This document shows positions 1 to 6,701 of a stretch of 7,293 nt of DNA, piece by piece (position 1 is the stretch's first letter; each line of letters opens with the position of its first letter). The stretch is taken from contig CAYYJM010000293.1 of assembly GCA_964471755.1 (NCBI GenBank), positions 1 through 7,293 of the forward strand. The letters run 5' to 3'. The notes beneath the pieces are model-generated. The model worked only from the letters and a program-made list of their open reading frames with translations, had not been told where the DNA came from and searched no databases. The translations under genes were made by a program, and so were the position numbers. This DNA is from CAYYJM01 sp964471755. Its GTDB lineage: Bacteria > Planctomycetota > Planctomycetia > Gemmatales > Gemmataceae.

Positions 1-12
1 GGCGGCGTCCGG

Positions 13-201
13 TCAATTGTCAGAACATTCGACACCGCGCAGCGAACCGACGGCGGTCTGCAGTTCGCGCAGGTCGTCGTCGCTCAGTCCCGGCAGCAGG
101 GCGAGAATTTGTGCCAGTGCGCCGCTTTGTGCGCCACCTTCGGCGAGAAGTGCGGTTTTCTGCTGGAGAATCGCGGGTTGTTCGAGCCCCGTCAGGGTCA
201 T
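13..201 (-). CDS. Small hypothetical protein, 62 aa
   Basis: I do not recognise this protein. The frame reads from an ATG at 201 to a TGA at 13-15 and encodes 62 residues. The sequence suggests two or three helices: a Gln/Ala/Leu-rich stretch around residues 10-40, including ALAQILALLPGLSDDDLREL, then a short acidic-to-polar tail ending VECSDN. There is no signal peptide, membrane segment or metal motif; it is probably a small cytoplasmic helical protein. The start was chosen because a good GGAAGG ribosome binding site lies 8 nt upstream. The open frame continues upstream to an ATG at 288, but that start would have to be read through the hairpin at 230-274. It lies downstream of the oxidoreductase on the same strand, separated by that hairpin, so it may be transcribed separately. 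Codon use looks like that of its neighbours. It could be a spurious open frame in GC-rich DNA, but the SD and spacing argue for a real gene. Confidence 0.55.
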   Translation of the reverse strand: MTLTGLEQPAILQQKTALLAEGGAQSGALAQILALLPGLSDDDLRELQTAVGSLRGVECSDN

Positions 202-209
202 GGTCGTCG

Positions 210-215
210 CCTTCC
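210..215 (-). promoter_or_regulatory. Ribosome binding site of the 62-aa gene
   Basis: On the minus strand the sequence reads GGAAGG, then 8 nt, then the ATG ending at 201. This site decides the start in favour of 201 over the upstream in-frame ATG at 288. The strong hairpin at 230-274 ends about 15 nt before it, so the SD itself would be single-stranded. Confidence 0.55.
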
Positions 216-229
216 ACGAGGTGACCGAT

Positions 230-277
230 AACGCGAGGGGTTGCCCGTCGAACTGATGGGCAACCCCTCGCGTTTTT
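230..277 (+). terminator. Strong hairpin with T-tract (rho-independent terminator-like)
   Basis: The arms at 230-246 and 258-274 are perfectly complementary over 17 bp (core cgcgaggggttgccc / gggcaacccctcgcg) with an 11-nt loop. The second arm runs into TTTTT at 273-277 on the plus strand, the classical form of an intrinsic terminator for plus-strand transcription. On the minus strand the same hairpin begins about 10 nt after the stop codon of the oxidoreductase, the expected place for that gene's terminator, but there it is followed only by TTATC instead of a U-tract. It may therefore act in both directions, or as an mRNA 3'-end stabiliser or processing element for the oxidoreductase message. 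The orientation is odd because no convincing plus-strand gene ends here. Confidence 0.75.
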
Positions 278-284
278 GCCCGTT

Positions 285-1376
285 TCACTCCGCCACCGAC
301 AACGGGAAACGTATCGCCCGACGGTCACGGCTGGAACGGTAGATGGCCGTGAACATCTCGACCACGACTCGCCCCTGCTCGCCCGGAACCAGCGGCGGAC
401 GTCCTTCGCGCACCGCCTGGAGAAAGTCTCGAATCTGCAACTGGTGATAGTGCGTCGTCGCATCGAGGCCCCGGAATCGCTCGCGGTCCTCGGCTTGAAA
501 ATCGGCGAGCAGACCCTCCTCGCCGGGGATCGTCCACAGGTCGTTCAAGGGTGGCTCGACGATGCCAGTCATGCCGGCGACGAACGTCGCACCCCGATCG
601 GTTTCCGTCCCGACTGATGCACCATTCGAGCCGTGAACGTGGATCTTCGTGTAGATCCCCGGCCGTTGCGACAGACTGGCGACGATCGAACCGACGGCCC
701 CGCTCTTGAAGCGGATCATGGCCAGGGCGGTATCCTCGACCTCGATCGTGGGATGGTTGAGGTTGGCCCAGTATCCGCTGATCTCGTCGATCTCGCCGAG
801 GAACCACTGCAACAGATCGAGCTGGTGCGGCGACTGATTGACCAGGACGCCACCCCCCTCGCTGGCCCATTGCCCCCGCCACGGATCCGATCGGTAGTAG
901 GCCTCGTCACGCCAGCTGTACATGAGGAAGACGCCGAGAACCGGCCGACCGATCTTGCCCGCATCGATGGCCGCCTTCATGCGCTGGACCGGCTCATAGA
1001 GCCGACGCTGACTGATCACGCCGAGCAGCGTGCCCGACTGACGCGCGGCTGACAGCATGGCGTCACAGTCGGCCAGGGATGCGGCGAGGGGTTTCTCGAC
1101 CAGAGCGTGGACACCGAGACCAGCGGCGCGAACCACGGCCGCAGCGTGCAGCGGATGCGGCGTGCAGACGAGAACCACCTCCGGTCGCGCACCATTCAGG
1201 AGGGCATCGACGTCCGTGAACGGTCGGCCGCCGTAGCGGGATGCGAACGCCTCGGCCCGTTCGCCCTGCGCATCACACACGCCAACGAGGTCGGCCTCAT
1301 CCAGAGACTTCACGGCGGTCGCATGAAGATGCCCGACCTTGCCACAGCCGATCAACGCCGTCCGTACCGCTCGCAT
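285..1376 (-). CDS. Gfo/Idh/MocA family oxidoreductase (NAD(P)-dependent dehydrogenase)
   Basis: A 363-residue protein of the glucose-fructose oxidoreductase / inositol dehydrogenase family, the usual length. The N-terminal Rossmann fold shows the dinucleotide motif LIGCGKVG at residues 8-15, and an Asp at 35 at the end of the second strand, which in this family favours NAD over NADP. The family's EKP motif is at 94-96, its Lys being the cofactor- and substrate-contacting residue. The C-terminal domain carries GGGVLVNQSPHQLDLLQW (174-191), in which the substrate-site His is H184; Asn replaces the more common Asp at 180, as in the NQxPHxxD subgroup. There is no signal peptide, so it should be cytoplasmic. 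The substrate is likely a sugar, polyol or aminosugar derivative and cannot be told from sequence. The open frame continues 79 codons upstream into the divergent gene; ATG 1376 was chosen because the Rossmann strand begins immediately after it. The upstream SD is only a G-run (GGGGG). No sugar-pathway genes adjoin it. Confidence 0.93.
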   Translation of the reverse strand: MRAVRTALIGCGKVGHLHATAVKSLDEADLVGVCDAQGERAEAFASRYGGRPFTDVDALLNGARPEVVLVCTPHPLHAAAVVRAAGLGVHALVEKPLAASLADCDAMLSAARQSGTLLGVISQRRLYEPVQRMKAAIDAGKIGRPVLGVFLMYSWRDEAYYRSDPWRGQWASEGGGVLVNQSPHQLDLLQWFLGEIDEISGYWANLNHPTIEVEDTALAMIRFKSGAVGSIVASLSQRPGIYTKIHVHGSNGASVGTETDRGATFVAGMTGIVEPPLNDLWTIPGEEGLLADFQAEDRERFRGLDATTHYHQLQIRDFLQAVREGRPPLVPGEQGRVVVEMFTAIYRSSRDRRAIRFPLSVAE

Positions 1377-1478
1377 GAGCCGACCCCCATCCGGTCTGTT
1401 CTTGCTACCCCTGTCCACTGTCGGGATGACGTTCGGGATATTCTCGCCCGGCCGACTCCCGACGGCTACATTGTCTCC
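1377..1478. promoter_or_regulatory. Divergent intergenic region
   Basis: These 102 bp separate the divergent oxidoreductase and AbiEii-like genes and must hold promoters for both, unless either is read from farther away. I see no convincing paired -35/-10 boxes and no clear operator palindrome. TACATT at 1467-1472 could serve as a -10 box for the plus-strand gene, with transcription beginning at or very near its ATG (1479), since no Shine-Dalgarno sequence precedes that ATG. This assignment is inference. Confidence 0.35.
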
Positions 1479-2279
1479 ATGAGTACCGCCACGATCTGCC
1501 TGGACGCGATCCGGCATCGGCTGCTGGAAGGCGTTCTCCTGCGCCTGGCCCGACAGCCCGACGCTGGAGAGTACGTCCTCCGAGGCGGCATGCTCCTGCG
1601 CCACTGGGTTCAACCCCTGCCGCGAGCGGTGGGCGACATCGACCTCGTGGCCACCTTTCCGTTTGATGTCGCCGCGACGGCTCGCCGCTTTCGTCCGATC
1701 CTGGCGGACTCCCTCGATGATGGCGTGGCTTTCGACACGACCCGATCGCGCGTCGATCCGATCTGGCTGGAGACGGGCAGTCCCGGCGTGCGTGTCTTCG
1801 TCACCGGCTTCGCCGACGGAGTCGAGATTGACTTCAACGTGGACATCACCTTTGGACCGTTCCCACGGCCGGCTCCGGTGTTCGGCGAGCTGCCGACGCG
1901 GTGCGGCGAGCCGGCCCGGCTATGGATGTGCCGGCCCGAGGCGATCGCCGGGCACAAGGTGCAGGCCCTGTGGCACCGCGGCTGTCTCGGCTGGCGGCCG
2001 AAGGATCTCGACGATCTGCGCTTGCTCCTCGACCGGGTGCCGATGGTCGAAACCGACCTGCGTGGCTCGATCGCCGCGTACCTGGCCGACGTCGGCGCTG
2101 GCGGCGACGACGCTCGGACTCTCTTTGGCCCGGAAGCATGGTGGAGCCTGAAGCTCTGCTCGGCCCGATGGCTGGACTTCATCAAGGCATCACGACGGCG
2201 GGACGTGCCGATCGACCTGGCGGGCGTCGCCGCCAGGATCGCCGAGCGACTGGCCCCCGTTCTGGAGGGATTGCCGTGA
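1479..2279 (+). CDS. AbiEii/AbiGii-like nucleotidyltransferase
   Basis: A 266-residue protein resembling the AbiEii/AbiGii toxin family of polymerase-beta-type nucleotidyltransferases. The visible family features are RGGMLL (35-40, the glycine pair of the NTP-binding turn), GDIDL at 52-56 (the paired metal-binding aspartates D53 and D55), EIDFNVD at 116-122 (a candidate third carboxylate at D118), and a C-terminal block with K160 and then KDLDDL at 175-180, matching the conserved Lys and Lys-Asp-x-x-Asp-Leu motifs of AbiEii. All catalytic positions look intact. Characterised members transfer nucleotides to tRNA or other targets and act as toxins in abortive infection or toxin-antitoxin pairs; whether this one does is unknown. 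No AbiEi-type antitoxin is adjacent; the next gene is a TIGR02996-LRR protein whose GTG start overlaps this stop codon (GTGA). The open frame extends 124 codons upstream, antisense to the oxidoreductase; ATG 1479 was chosen from domain extent. No SD is visible, so translation may be leaderless. Confidence 0.85.
   Translation: MSTATICLDAIRHRLLEGVLLRLARQPDAGEYVLRGGMLLRHWVQPLPRAVGDIDLVATFPFDVAATARRFRPILADSLDDGVAFDTTRSRVDPIWLETGSPGVRVFVTGFADGVEIDFNVDITFGPFPRPAPVFGELPTRCGEPARLWMCRPEAIAGHKVQALWHRGCLGWRPKDLDDLRLLLDRVPMVETDLRGSIAAYLADVGAGGDDARTLFGPEAWWSLKLCSARWLDFIKASRRRDVPIDLAGVAARIAERLAPVLEGLP
2264..2268 (+). promoter_or_regulatory. Ribosome binding site deciding the GTG start of the LRR gene
   Basis: GGAGG lies inside the end of the AbiEii-like gene, 7 nt before the GTG at 2276. 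It fixes that GTG as the start, placing the TIGR02996 domain at the N-terminus, and indicates translational coupling of the two genes. Confidence 0.8.
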
Positions 2280-3763
2280 GCGGCTCGCTGGAAAAAGCCT
2301 TCCTCGCTGACATGGTCGCCAACATCGACGACGACACGCCACGGCTCGTCTACGCCGACTGGCTCGAAGAGAACGGCCAGGACGACCGGGCCGAGTTCAT
2401 CCGCGTTCAGATCGAGCGGGCCCGCTTGCCGGCCTGGGACGCCAAACAGGTGCGCCTACGTCTGCGCGAGGCCGAACTGCTCAAGAAACAGGGCGAAGCC
2501 TGGCTGGCGGAACTGCCGACCATCCCGGGAGCGAAGTGGGAAGGCTTTCGCCGCGGTATCATCGCCGAGGTATCGTTCACCAGCTTCGAGGCGATGCGGG
2601 CCAGCGTTCATCTCTGCCGGGAGGCCGCCCCGATCGAGGCAGTCACCGTCCGCTGGCCGCGCCAGCGCGAGGCTGGAGGCCCCACTCCGCCGATCGCCGA
2701 ACTGCGCGAGTTGTCCCTGACCGGGAGGCCCGACTCCGAGGACGAGGTCGGCTGGCTGGCCGACTCGCCGCAACTGTCCACCCTGCGCTGTCTGACCGCC
2801 CACGGGCTGTGGGCCGAGGGGCTCGAACGCCTGGTCGAGTCGCCGCATCTGGTCCGCCTTGCGGTGCTGCGTCTGCCGTCGAACAATCTGGGCAACGAGG
2901 GCATCCTGGCCCTGATCGGTGCCGCAGCGATGAACGCGCTCCAGGAGCTGGACATCTCTGGCCGAGGCGTCTCGGAACGGTATCAGGACGACTCGAACAT
3001 CAGTCCGCCCGGGATGGATGCGCTGGCCACCTGGTCAGGTCTGGCGACGGTGCGTTCGCTGAATCTGTCCGAGAACGACATCGGTCGAGCCGGGCTGCGG
3101 ACACTGCTCCGTTCGCGTCATGCCGCGGCGCTGAAGGTGTTGTCGCTGCGTGGCACTCGTCTCGATGGCCAGGCCATGGCCGAGTTCCGTACCACCGTGA
3201 GCGGCCTTCACCTGGAGGTTCTCGACCTCGGCGAGAACCTGCTCCGTGAAGTCGGTGCGGAGTACGTCGCGACGACGGCCTGTCTGCGCGAGTTGAAGGA
3301 ACTACGGCTCGACCGCTGTGAGATCCCACTGGCAGGAGCCCGTCACCTGGCAAAGAAGGGCGTCTTCCTCGATGGCCTGCGTCGGCTGGAGGTTGGCTTC
3401 AACCACTTCGGCCCGGCCGGTCTGACCGCCCTTCTCGAGCGTCAGCCGCCGCTGCTGCACACGCTCGGCCTGCGCGACAATGACCTGTTCGACAGGGGAG
3501 CAACGATCCTGGCCGAGTCGCCGGCGTCGGACGTCCTGCTCGACATGGATCTGAGCCGGAACCATCTCAGCTCCGACGGGGCTGCGTCTCTTGGCGCGAC
3601 GGCATACCTGCGGAACCTGCTCGTCCTGCGCCTGAGAGAGAACAACCTGTCCGAGTCTGGCGAGGCCGCGATCAGGGATTCGGCACTGGGCCGACGCCTG
3701 GCCGTGGTGGAACTGGCCGATCCGGACGTGCCGCCGAGAGGGCCGGACGACATTCCCTTCTAG
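2276..3763 (+). CDS. TIGR02996 domain-containing leucine-rich-repeat protein
   Basis: A 495-residue protein. Residues 5-47 match the TIGR02996 repeat-companion domain found in many paralogous proteins of Gemmata and some myxobacteria; the key signature is DDDTPRLVYADWLEENG followed by RAEFIRVQIE. A conserved linker follows (REAELLKKQGEAWLAELP, then FRRGIIAEVSF around 91-101), as usual in this group. From about residue 142 to 480 come roughly nine leucine-rich repeats of the ribonuclease-inhibitor type, for example LRLPSNNLGNEGI, LNLSENDIGRAGL, LDLGENLLREVGA and LRLRENNLSESGE, each with the LxLxxNxL core and a Gly-containing helical part. It has no signal peptide or membrane segment, so it is likely a cytoplasmic protein-binding scaffold; the ligand is unknown. 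It starts with GTG overlapping the stop of the AbiEii-like gene and has a strong SD, so the two are probably made together. The frame is open 125 codons upstream, but that part is antisense-like and lies within the previous gene. Confidence 0.93.
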   Translation: MSGSLEKAFLADMVANIDDDTPRLVYADWLEENGQDDRAEFIRVQIERARLPAWDAKQVRLRLREAELLKKQGEAWLAELPTIPGAKWEGFRRGIIAEVSFTSFEAMRASVHLCREAAPIEAVTVRWPRQREAGGPTPPIAELRELSLTGRPDSEDEVGWLADSPQLSTLRCLTAHGLWAEGLERLVESPHLVRLAVLRLPSNNLGNEGILALIGAAAMNALQELDISGRGVSERYQDDSNISPPGMDALATWSGLATVRSLNLSENDIGRAGLRTLLRSRHAAALKVLSLRGTRLDGQAMAEFRTTVSGLHLEVLDLGENLLREVGAEYVATTACLRELKELRLDRCEIPLAGARHLAKKGVFLDGLRRLEVGFNHFGPAGLTALLERQPPLLHTLGLRDNDLFDRGATILAESPASDVLLDMDLSRNHLSSDGAASLGATAYLRNLLVLRLRENNLSESGEAAIRDSALGRRLAVVELADPDVPPRGPDDIPF

Positions 3764-3776
3764 GTCGGGGGAGAAC

Positions 3777-5327
3777 TCAGTTCGCCGCCCTGGCGGCTTC
3801 CTCGGTGCTGAGCAAGCGATCACCGTCCACGTCCAGCTTGAGAAACGTGCCGAGATCACCGACCCACTCCTTCGCCGAGACATCGCCGTCACCATTGCGG
3901 TCCATCGCTCGATACCACTCAGGGCCGCTCCGAATCGGCCTGGCCAGAGTCGATTGCGGGTGGCCATGACCGAGGGCCGCGATGAGCTGGGAGGGCAGTT
4001 TCGCGCGGACGAACTGCTGGTCGTGGACGCACCCGGTCGCCTTCAGTCGGTCCCAGGCGGCACGCAGTTCTCGCACCGATAGCGATCCGTCGTGGTCTGC
4101 GTCGAGCAACTCGAACAGGCCGGTGCCGTGGTTGAGAACGGTGAGCAGGACGTGGCCCCTGGCGATTTGCTCCTGAAGATCGAGCCAGGTCGCCAACTCC
4201 CTGGCGTCGAGCTTCCCGTCGTCGTCGCGATCCGCAACAGCGAGCAGTTGCTTGAGCAGCGCCGCCTTCGCCGCACCGCTCTCCTTCGCGTCGAGTCTCC
4301 CGTCGCCGTCACCGTCGCACTCGGCGAACAGGGTGGTGAACCGCTTTCGCGCCGCGGCCGTCTGGTCGGTCAATATCCCGGCGTCGGCGCGCAGTTCCAG
4401 CCGCAGGGTCGGGGCCGCGAACAGCAGCCGGCCGCTGGCCGGTTCCTTCCCACCCACTGGTGCCAGCGTCGTCCGCTTCGCGCCAAGGCTCACCTGCCAC
4501 GCGACCTTCGGCGGCTCTCGGCGGAGGGCCAGCAGGTCTTCGGCGGTGATCGGCTTCTCCATCGTGGCGATGCGTCTCGCGACGACACCGGCCCAGGCCG
4601 TGTTGGCCGTACGAAGGGGCAGGGCGATCAGAGGCAGAGTGTCGGTCACCGGGTCGGGTCTGGCGGCCGGGTCGGGCGGGACGAGCAGATTCGCCCCCGT
4701 CGCGCCGGGGTAGGCGAGCTTCGCGACCAGTTCGCCTGGCCCGACCAGCTCGTCGCCATTGCCATCGATCTTGAGGAGGGTGGTCGAAGCGACTTTCCAC
4801 TCCGCCGCGGTCAGGTGACCGTCGCCATTCGTGTCGAGGTGCTTCAACAGGGCGTCGGTCAGTTTCTCGGTCGCGGTGGGCTTGCCGACGCCGACGAGAA
4901 CGCCGCCCAGCCCGGCCCGGCGGTAGAAGTCGGCCAGTTCTCCGCCATCGACCGCGTCATCGCCATTTCGATCAACGTCCGCGAGGGGCGGGGCGATGCC
5001 GGCGTAGGGCGAGAACGGTCCCCAGAGTCCTTGCCTCAGAACAAAGCTCTCGGGAAGTCGTCCGGCCTCGGTCCTGTCGAGAACACCGTCTCCGTTCCGG
5101 TCGTGAAAGGCATGCAGCCTGGCGAACGTCTTGTCCCACATCGCGGGGATCGATGTCCCATCGATCTCGACGTGGAGTTCGAGGCGGACGGGCCTGTCGC
5201 CGAGGACAAGTAAGTCCAGAGCGTTGGCGCGTGGACTGGCCTTCGGCCGATCCGCCGAAGGTGGCCTGACCAGAACCATGAGGCCGATGGCCAGGGCGAA
5301 CGCCGCAGGAGCGAACCACCGTATCAT
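3777..5327 (-). CDS. Exported multi-EF-hand protein (nine EF-hand loops)
   Basis: A 516-residue protein with an N-terminal signal or anchor segment (RWFAPAAFALAIGLMVLV, residues 3-20) and nine calcium-binding EF-hand loops of the DxNxDGxxDxxE form. The loops are at 76-87, 119-130, 165-176, 188-199, 338-349, 366-377, 409-420, 476-487 and 499-510. They fall into two clusters of four and five around a loop-free section (about 205-330) with a beta-rich look (LPLIALPL, LRLELRADAG). Loops 2, 4 and 9 lack the usual Gly at position 6 and may bind weakly; the others look canonical. It presumably binds Ca2+ outside the cytoplasm, perhaps structurally; no enzymatic motif is seen. Its ATG overlaps the TGA of the DUF1501 gene (ATGA, 5324-5327), and GGGGAA precedes it at 5333-5338, so the two are translationally coupled. 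The frame is open 124 codons further upstream, but this is a shadow within the DUF1501 gene. Confidence 0.9.
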   Translation of the reverse strand: MIRWFAPAAFALAIGLMVLVRPPSADRPKASPRANALDLLVLGDRPVRLELHVEIDGTSIPAMWDKTFARLHAFHDRNGDGVLDRTEAGRLPESFVLRQGLWGPFSPYAGIAPPLADVDRNGDDAVDGGELADFYRRAGLGGVLVGVGKPTATEKLTDALLKHLDTNGDGHLTAAEWKVASTTLLKIDGNGDELVGPGELVAKLAYPGATGANLLVPPDPAARPDPVTDTLPLIALPLRTANTAWAGVVARRIATMEKPITAEDLLALRREPPKVAWQVSLGAKRTTLAPVGGKEPASGRLLFAAPTLRLELRADAGILTDQTAAARKRFTTLFAECDGDGDGRLDAKESGAAKAALLKQLLAVADRDDDGKLDARELATWLDLQEQIARGHVLLTVLNHGTGLFELLDADHDGSLSVRELRAAWDRLKATGCVHDQQFVRAKLPSQLIAALGHGHPQSTLARPIRSGPEWYRAMDRNGDGDVSAKEWVGDLGTFLKLDVDGDRLLSTEEAARAAN

Positions 5328-6616
5328 AGCAGTTCCCCAATCGGTACGGCGGCGAGATCGACGACGCGGATTGGCCGACCGACGTTGGACAGGTTCTGCT
5401 TCATCGGGTTGATGCCCACGGCCTTCGCCACGGTCGCGATCAGGTCCGGCACACTCACTGGCCGGTCTTCGACGGAGGCACCGTCGGCACTGGTCTTGCC
5501 GATCACCTGCCCGGCCTTGATTCCGCCGCCAGCGAGGACAACCGCCCACGAGGCCGGCCAGTGGTCGCGGCCGGTGCGGTCGTTGATCTTCGGGGTCCGA
5601 CCAAACTCGCCCTGGCAGACGACGAGCGTCGATTCGAGCAACCCGCGTTCCTTGAGGTCGGTGAGGAGGGCCGCGAAGGCGGCGTCGAGCGTGCCGCACA
5701 GATCCTTCACCCGTCCGAAGTTGTTCTGGTGGGTGTCCCAGCCGTCGAGGGAGACCTCGACGAACGGCACCCCGCGTTCCACCAACCGGCGAGCGAGGAG
5801 GACGCCCTGACCAAACAGGCTGTGGCCGAAGGCTTCGCGGGTTCTGGACTTCTCACGGTCAAGGTCGAACGCGGCGGCAGCGTCCGGTCGCATCAGCCGG
5901 ATAGCCCGCGCGGTCGCTGCCTGAATACTGTCCGCGACCGGCGCGACGCGGTCGCCGATGAACTGCTTGTTCATCTCGTCGAGCAGATCGATTCGGGCCA
6001 TCTGGGCCCCCTCGGACAGGCTGGCTGCGCGAGCGAGATTGGGCACGGCAAGTTTGTCGCCGAGGGCCGAGCCGCCTTCGCCGATGCTGAACGGGGCGAA
6101 CTGTGGGCCGAGGAAGCCGCTTCCGACCGCGGCGGCGTGCCGGTTTGGGGCGATGCTCACGAAGCCGGGCAGGTCGTCTGATTCGGAACCGAGTTCCTTC
6201 GCCATCGTCGCACCGATCGCCGGAAACTGAATCGCTCCCTGCGGGATGTAGCCCGTGCGAAGAAGAAACGTGGCACGGTCGTGATCCGCTTCCTTCGTGG
6301 ACATCGACCGCACCAGCGCCAGATCCTTGCCGTGCCGTGCCAACTTCGGCAGATGTTCGCTGATTCGCAGCCCCGGCGCGGTGGTATCGATCTCCTTGAA
6401 CGGCCCGCCATTCTCGTGGCCGGGCTTCAAGTCCCACAGGTCAATGGTCGCCGCCCCGCCACTGAGCCACAGCACGATGACGGACTTGATCGGCTTCTTT
6501 GGAGCGTCCGCGGCGAGTGTGTGCAGCCAGCCGGACAGGGAACCGGCGGACATCCCGAGGCCCACGGTGGCCCCTCGCAACCAGGCTCGCCGAGTCACGT
6601 AGTGTGTAAGGTTCAT
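5324..6616 (-). CDS. DUF1501 domain-containing protein, Tat-exported
   Basis: A 430-residue protein, the normal length for DUF1501, a family abundant in planctomycetes and related in fold to sulfatases and alkaline phosphatases. The N-terminus carries a twin-arginine signal (TRRAWLRG, residues 8-15, then a hydrophobic stretch to about 36 ending LAADAP), which predicts export of a folded protein. Typical family motifs follow: VLWLSGGAATIDLWDLKPG (48-66), the HDRAT segment (112-116), GWDTH (292-296), GEFGRTPK (336-343) and GRDHW (349-353). The Asp and His residues in these motifs are candidate metal ligands, by analogy with alkaline phosphatase-fold enzymes; no reaction is established for the family. 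DUF1501 genes often sit beside a DUF1549/DUF1553 cytochrome-like gene; here the upstream neighbour is a lipoprotein and the downstream partner an EF-hand protein overlapping by 4 nt. The start is supported by CCAGGA, with 6 nt between it and the ATG. Confidence 0.95.
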   Translation of the reverse strand: MNLTHYVTRRAWLRGATVGLGMSAGSLSGWLHTLAADAPKKPIKSVIVLWLSGGAATIDLWDLKPGHENGGPFKEIDTTAPGLRISEHLPKLARHGKDLALVRSMSTKEADHDRATFLLRTGYIPQGAIQFPAIGATMAKELGSESDDLPGFVSIAPNRHAAAVGSGFLGPQFAPFSIGEGGSALGDKLAVPNLARAASLSEGAQMARIDLLDEMNKQFIGDRVAPVADSIQAATARAIRLMRPDAAAAFDLDREKSRTREAFGHSLFGQGVLLARRLVERGVPFVEVSLDGWDTHQNNFGRVKDLCGTLDAAFAALLTDLKERGLLESTLVVCQGEFGRTPKINDRTGRDHWPASWAVVLAGGGIKAGQVIGKTSADGASVEDRPVSVPDLIATVAKAVGINPMKQNLSNVGRPIRVVDLAAVPIGELL

Positions 6617-6622
6617 GACAGA

Positions 6623-6628
6623 TCCTGG
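6623..6628 (-). promoter_or_regulatory. Ribosome binding site of the DUF1501 gene
   Basis: On the minus strand CCAGGA, then 6 nt, precedes the ATG ending at 6616. It supports this start, which also places the twin-arginine motif eight residues into the protein. Confidence 0.55.
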
Positions 6629-6701
6629 GGTTCGGACAGGTCGAAACCGAGGGTGTTTGGTTCACCTCCCCGCGTGACAGATCGTGCGCGGGTGAGTCGG
6701 C

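Noticed and set aside
1107..1478. Upstream in-frame extension of the AbiEii-like gene
   Set aside because: These 124 codons are mostly antisense to the oxidoreductase's Rossmann domain and resemble no nucleotidyltransferase N-terminus; the domain is complete from ATG 1479.
1377..1613. Upstream in-frame extension of the oxidoreductase
   Set aside because: These 79 codons would overlap the divergent AbiEii-like gene and precede the first Rossmann strand with low-information sequence; family members begin directly at that strand.
4092..5213. A 373-codon plus-strand open frame opposite the EF-hand gene
   Set aside because: It lies entirely antisense to a gene with clear repeated EF-hand motifs, its translation has no recognisable domain, and long antisense open frames are expected in GC-rich DNA.
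5328..5699. Upstream in-frame extension of the EF-hand protein
   Set aside because: This Arg-rich translation is a shadow of the DUF1501 coding sequence, and it would place the signal segment 125 residues into the protein.
5561..6181. A 206-codon plus-strand open frame opposite the DUF1501 gene
   Set aside because: It is antisense to conserved DUF1501 motifs and its translation shows no family features.
6616..6683. Direct repeat tgacagatc at 6616-6624 and 6675-6683
   Set aside because: Nine bases, two copies, no associated palindrome or promoter; could be chance.
6669..6692. Inverted repeat (cccgcg / cgcggg) between the lipoprotein and DUF1501 genes
   Set aside because: Only a 6-bp stem with a 12-nt loop and no T-tract on either strand; too weak to call a terminator.
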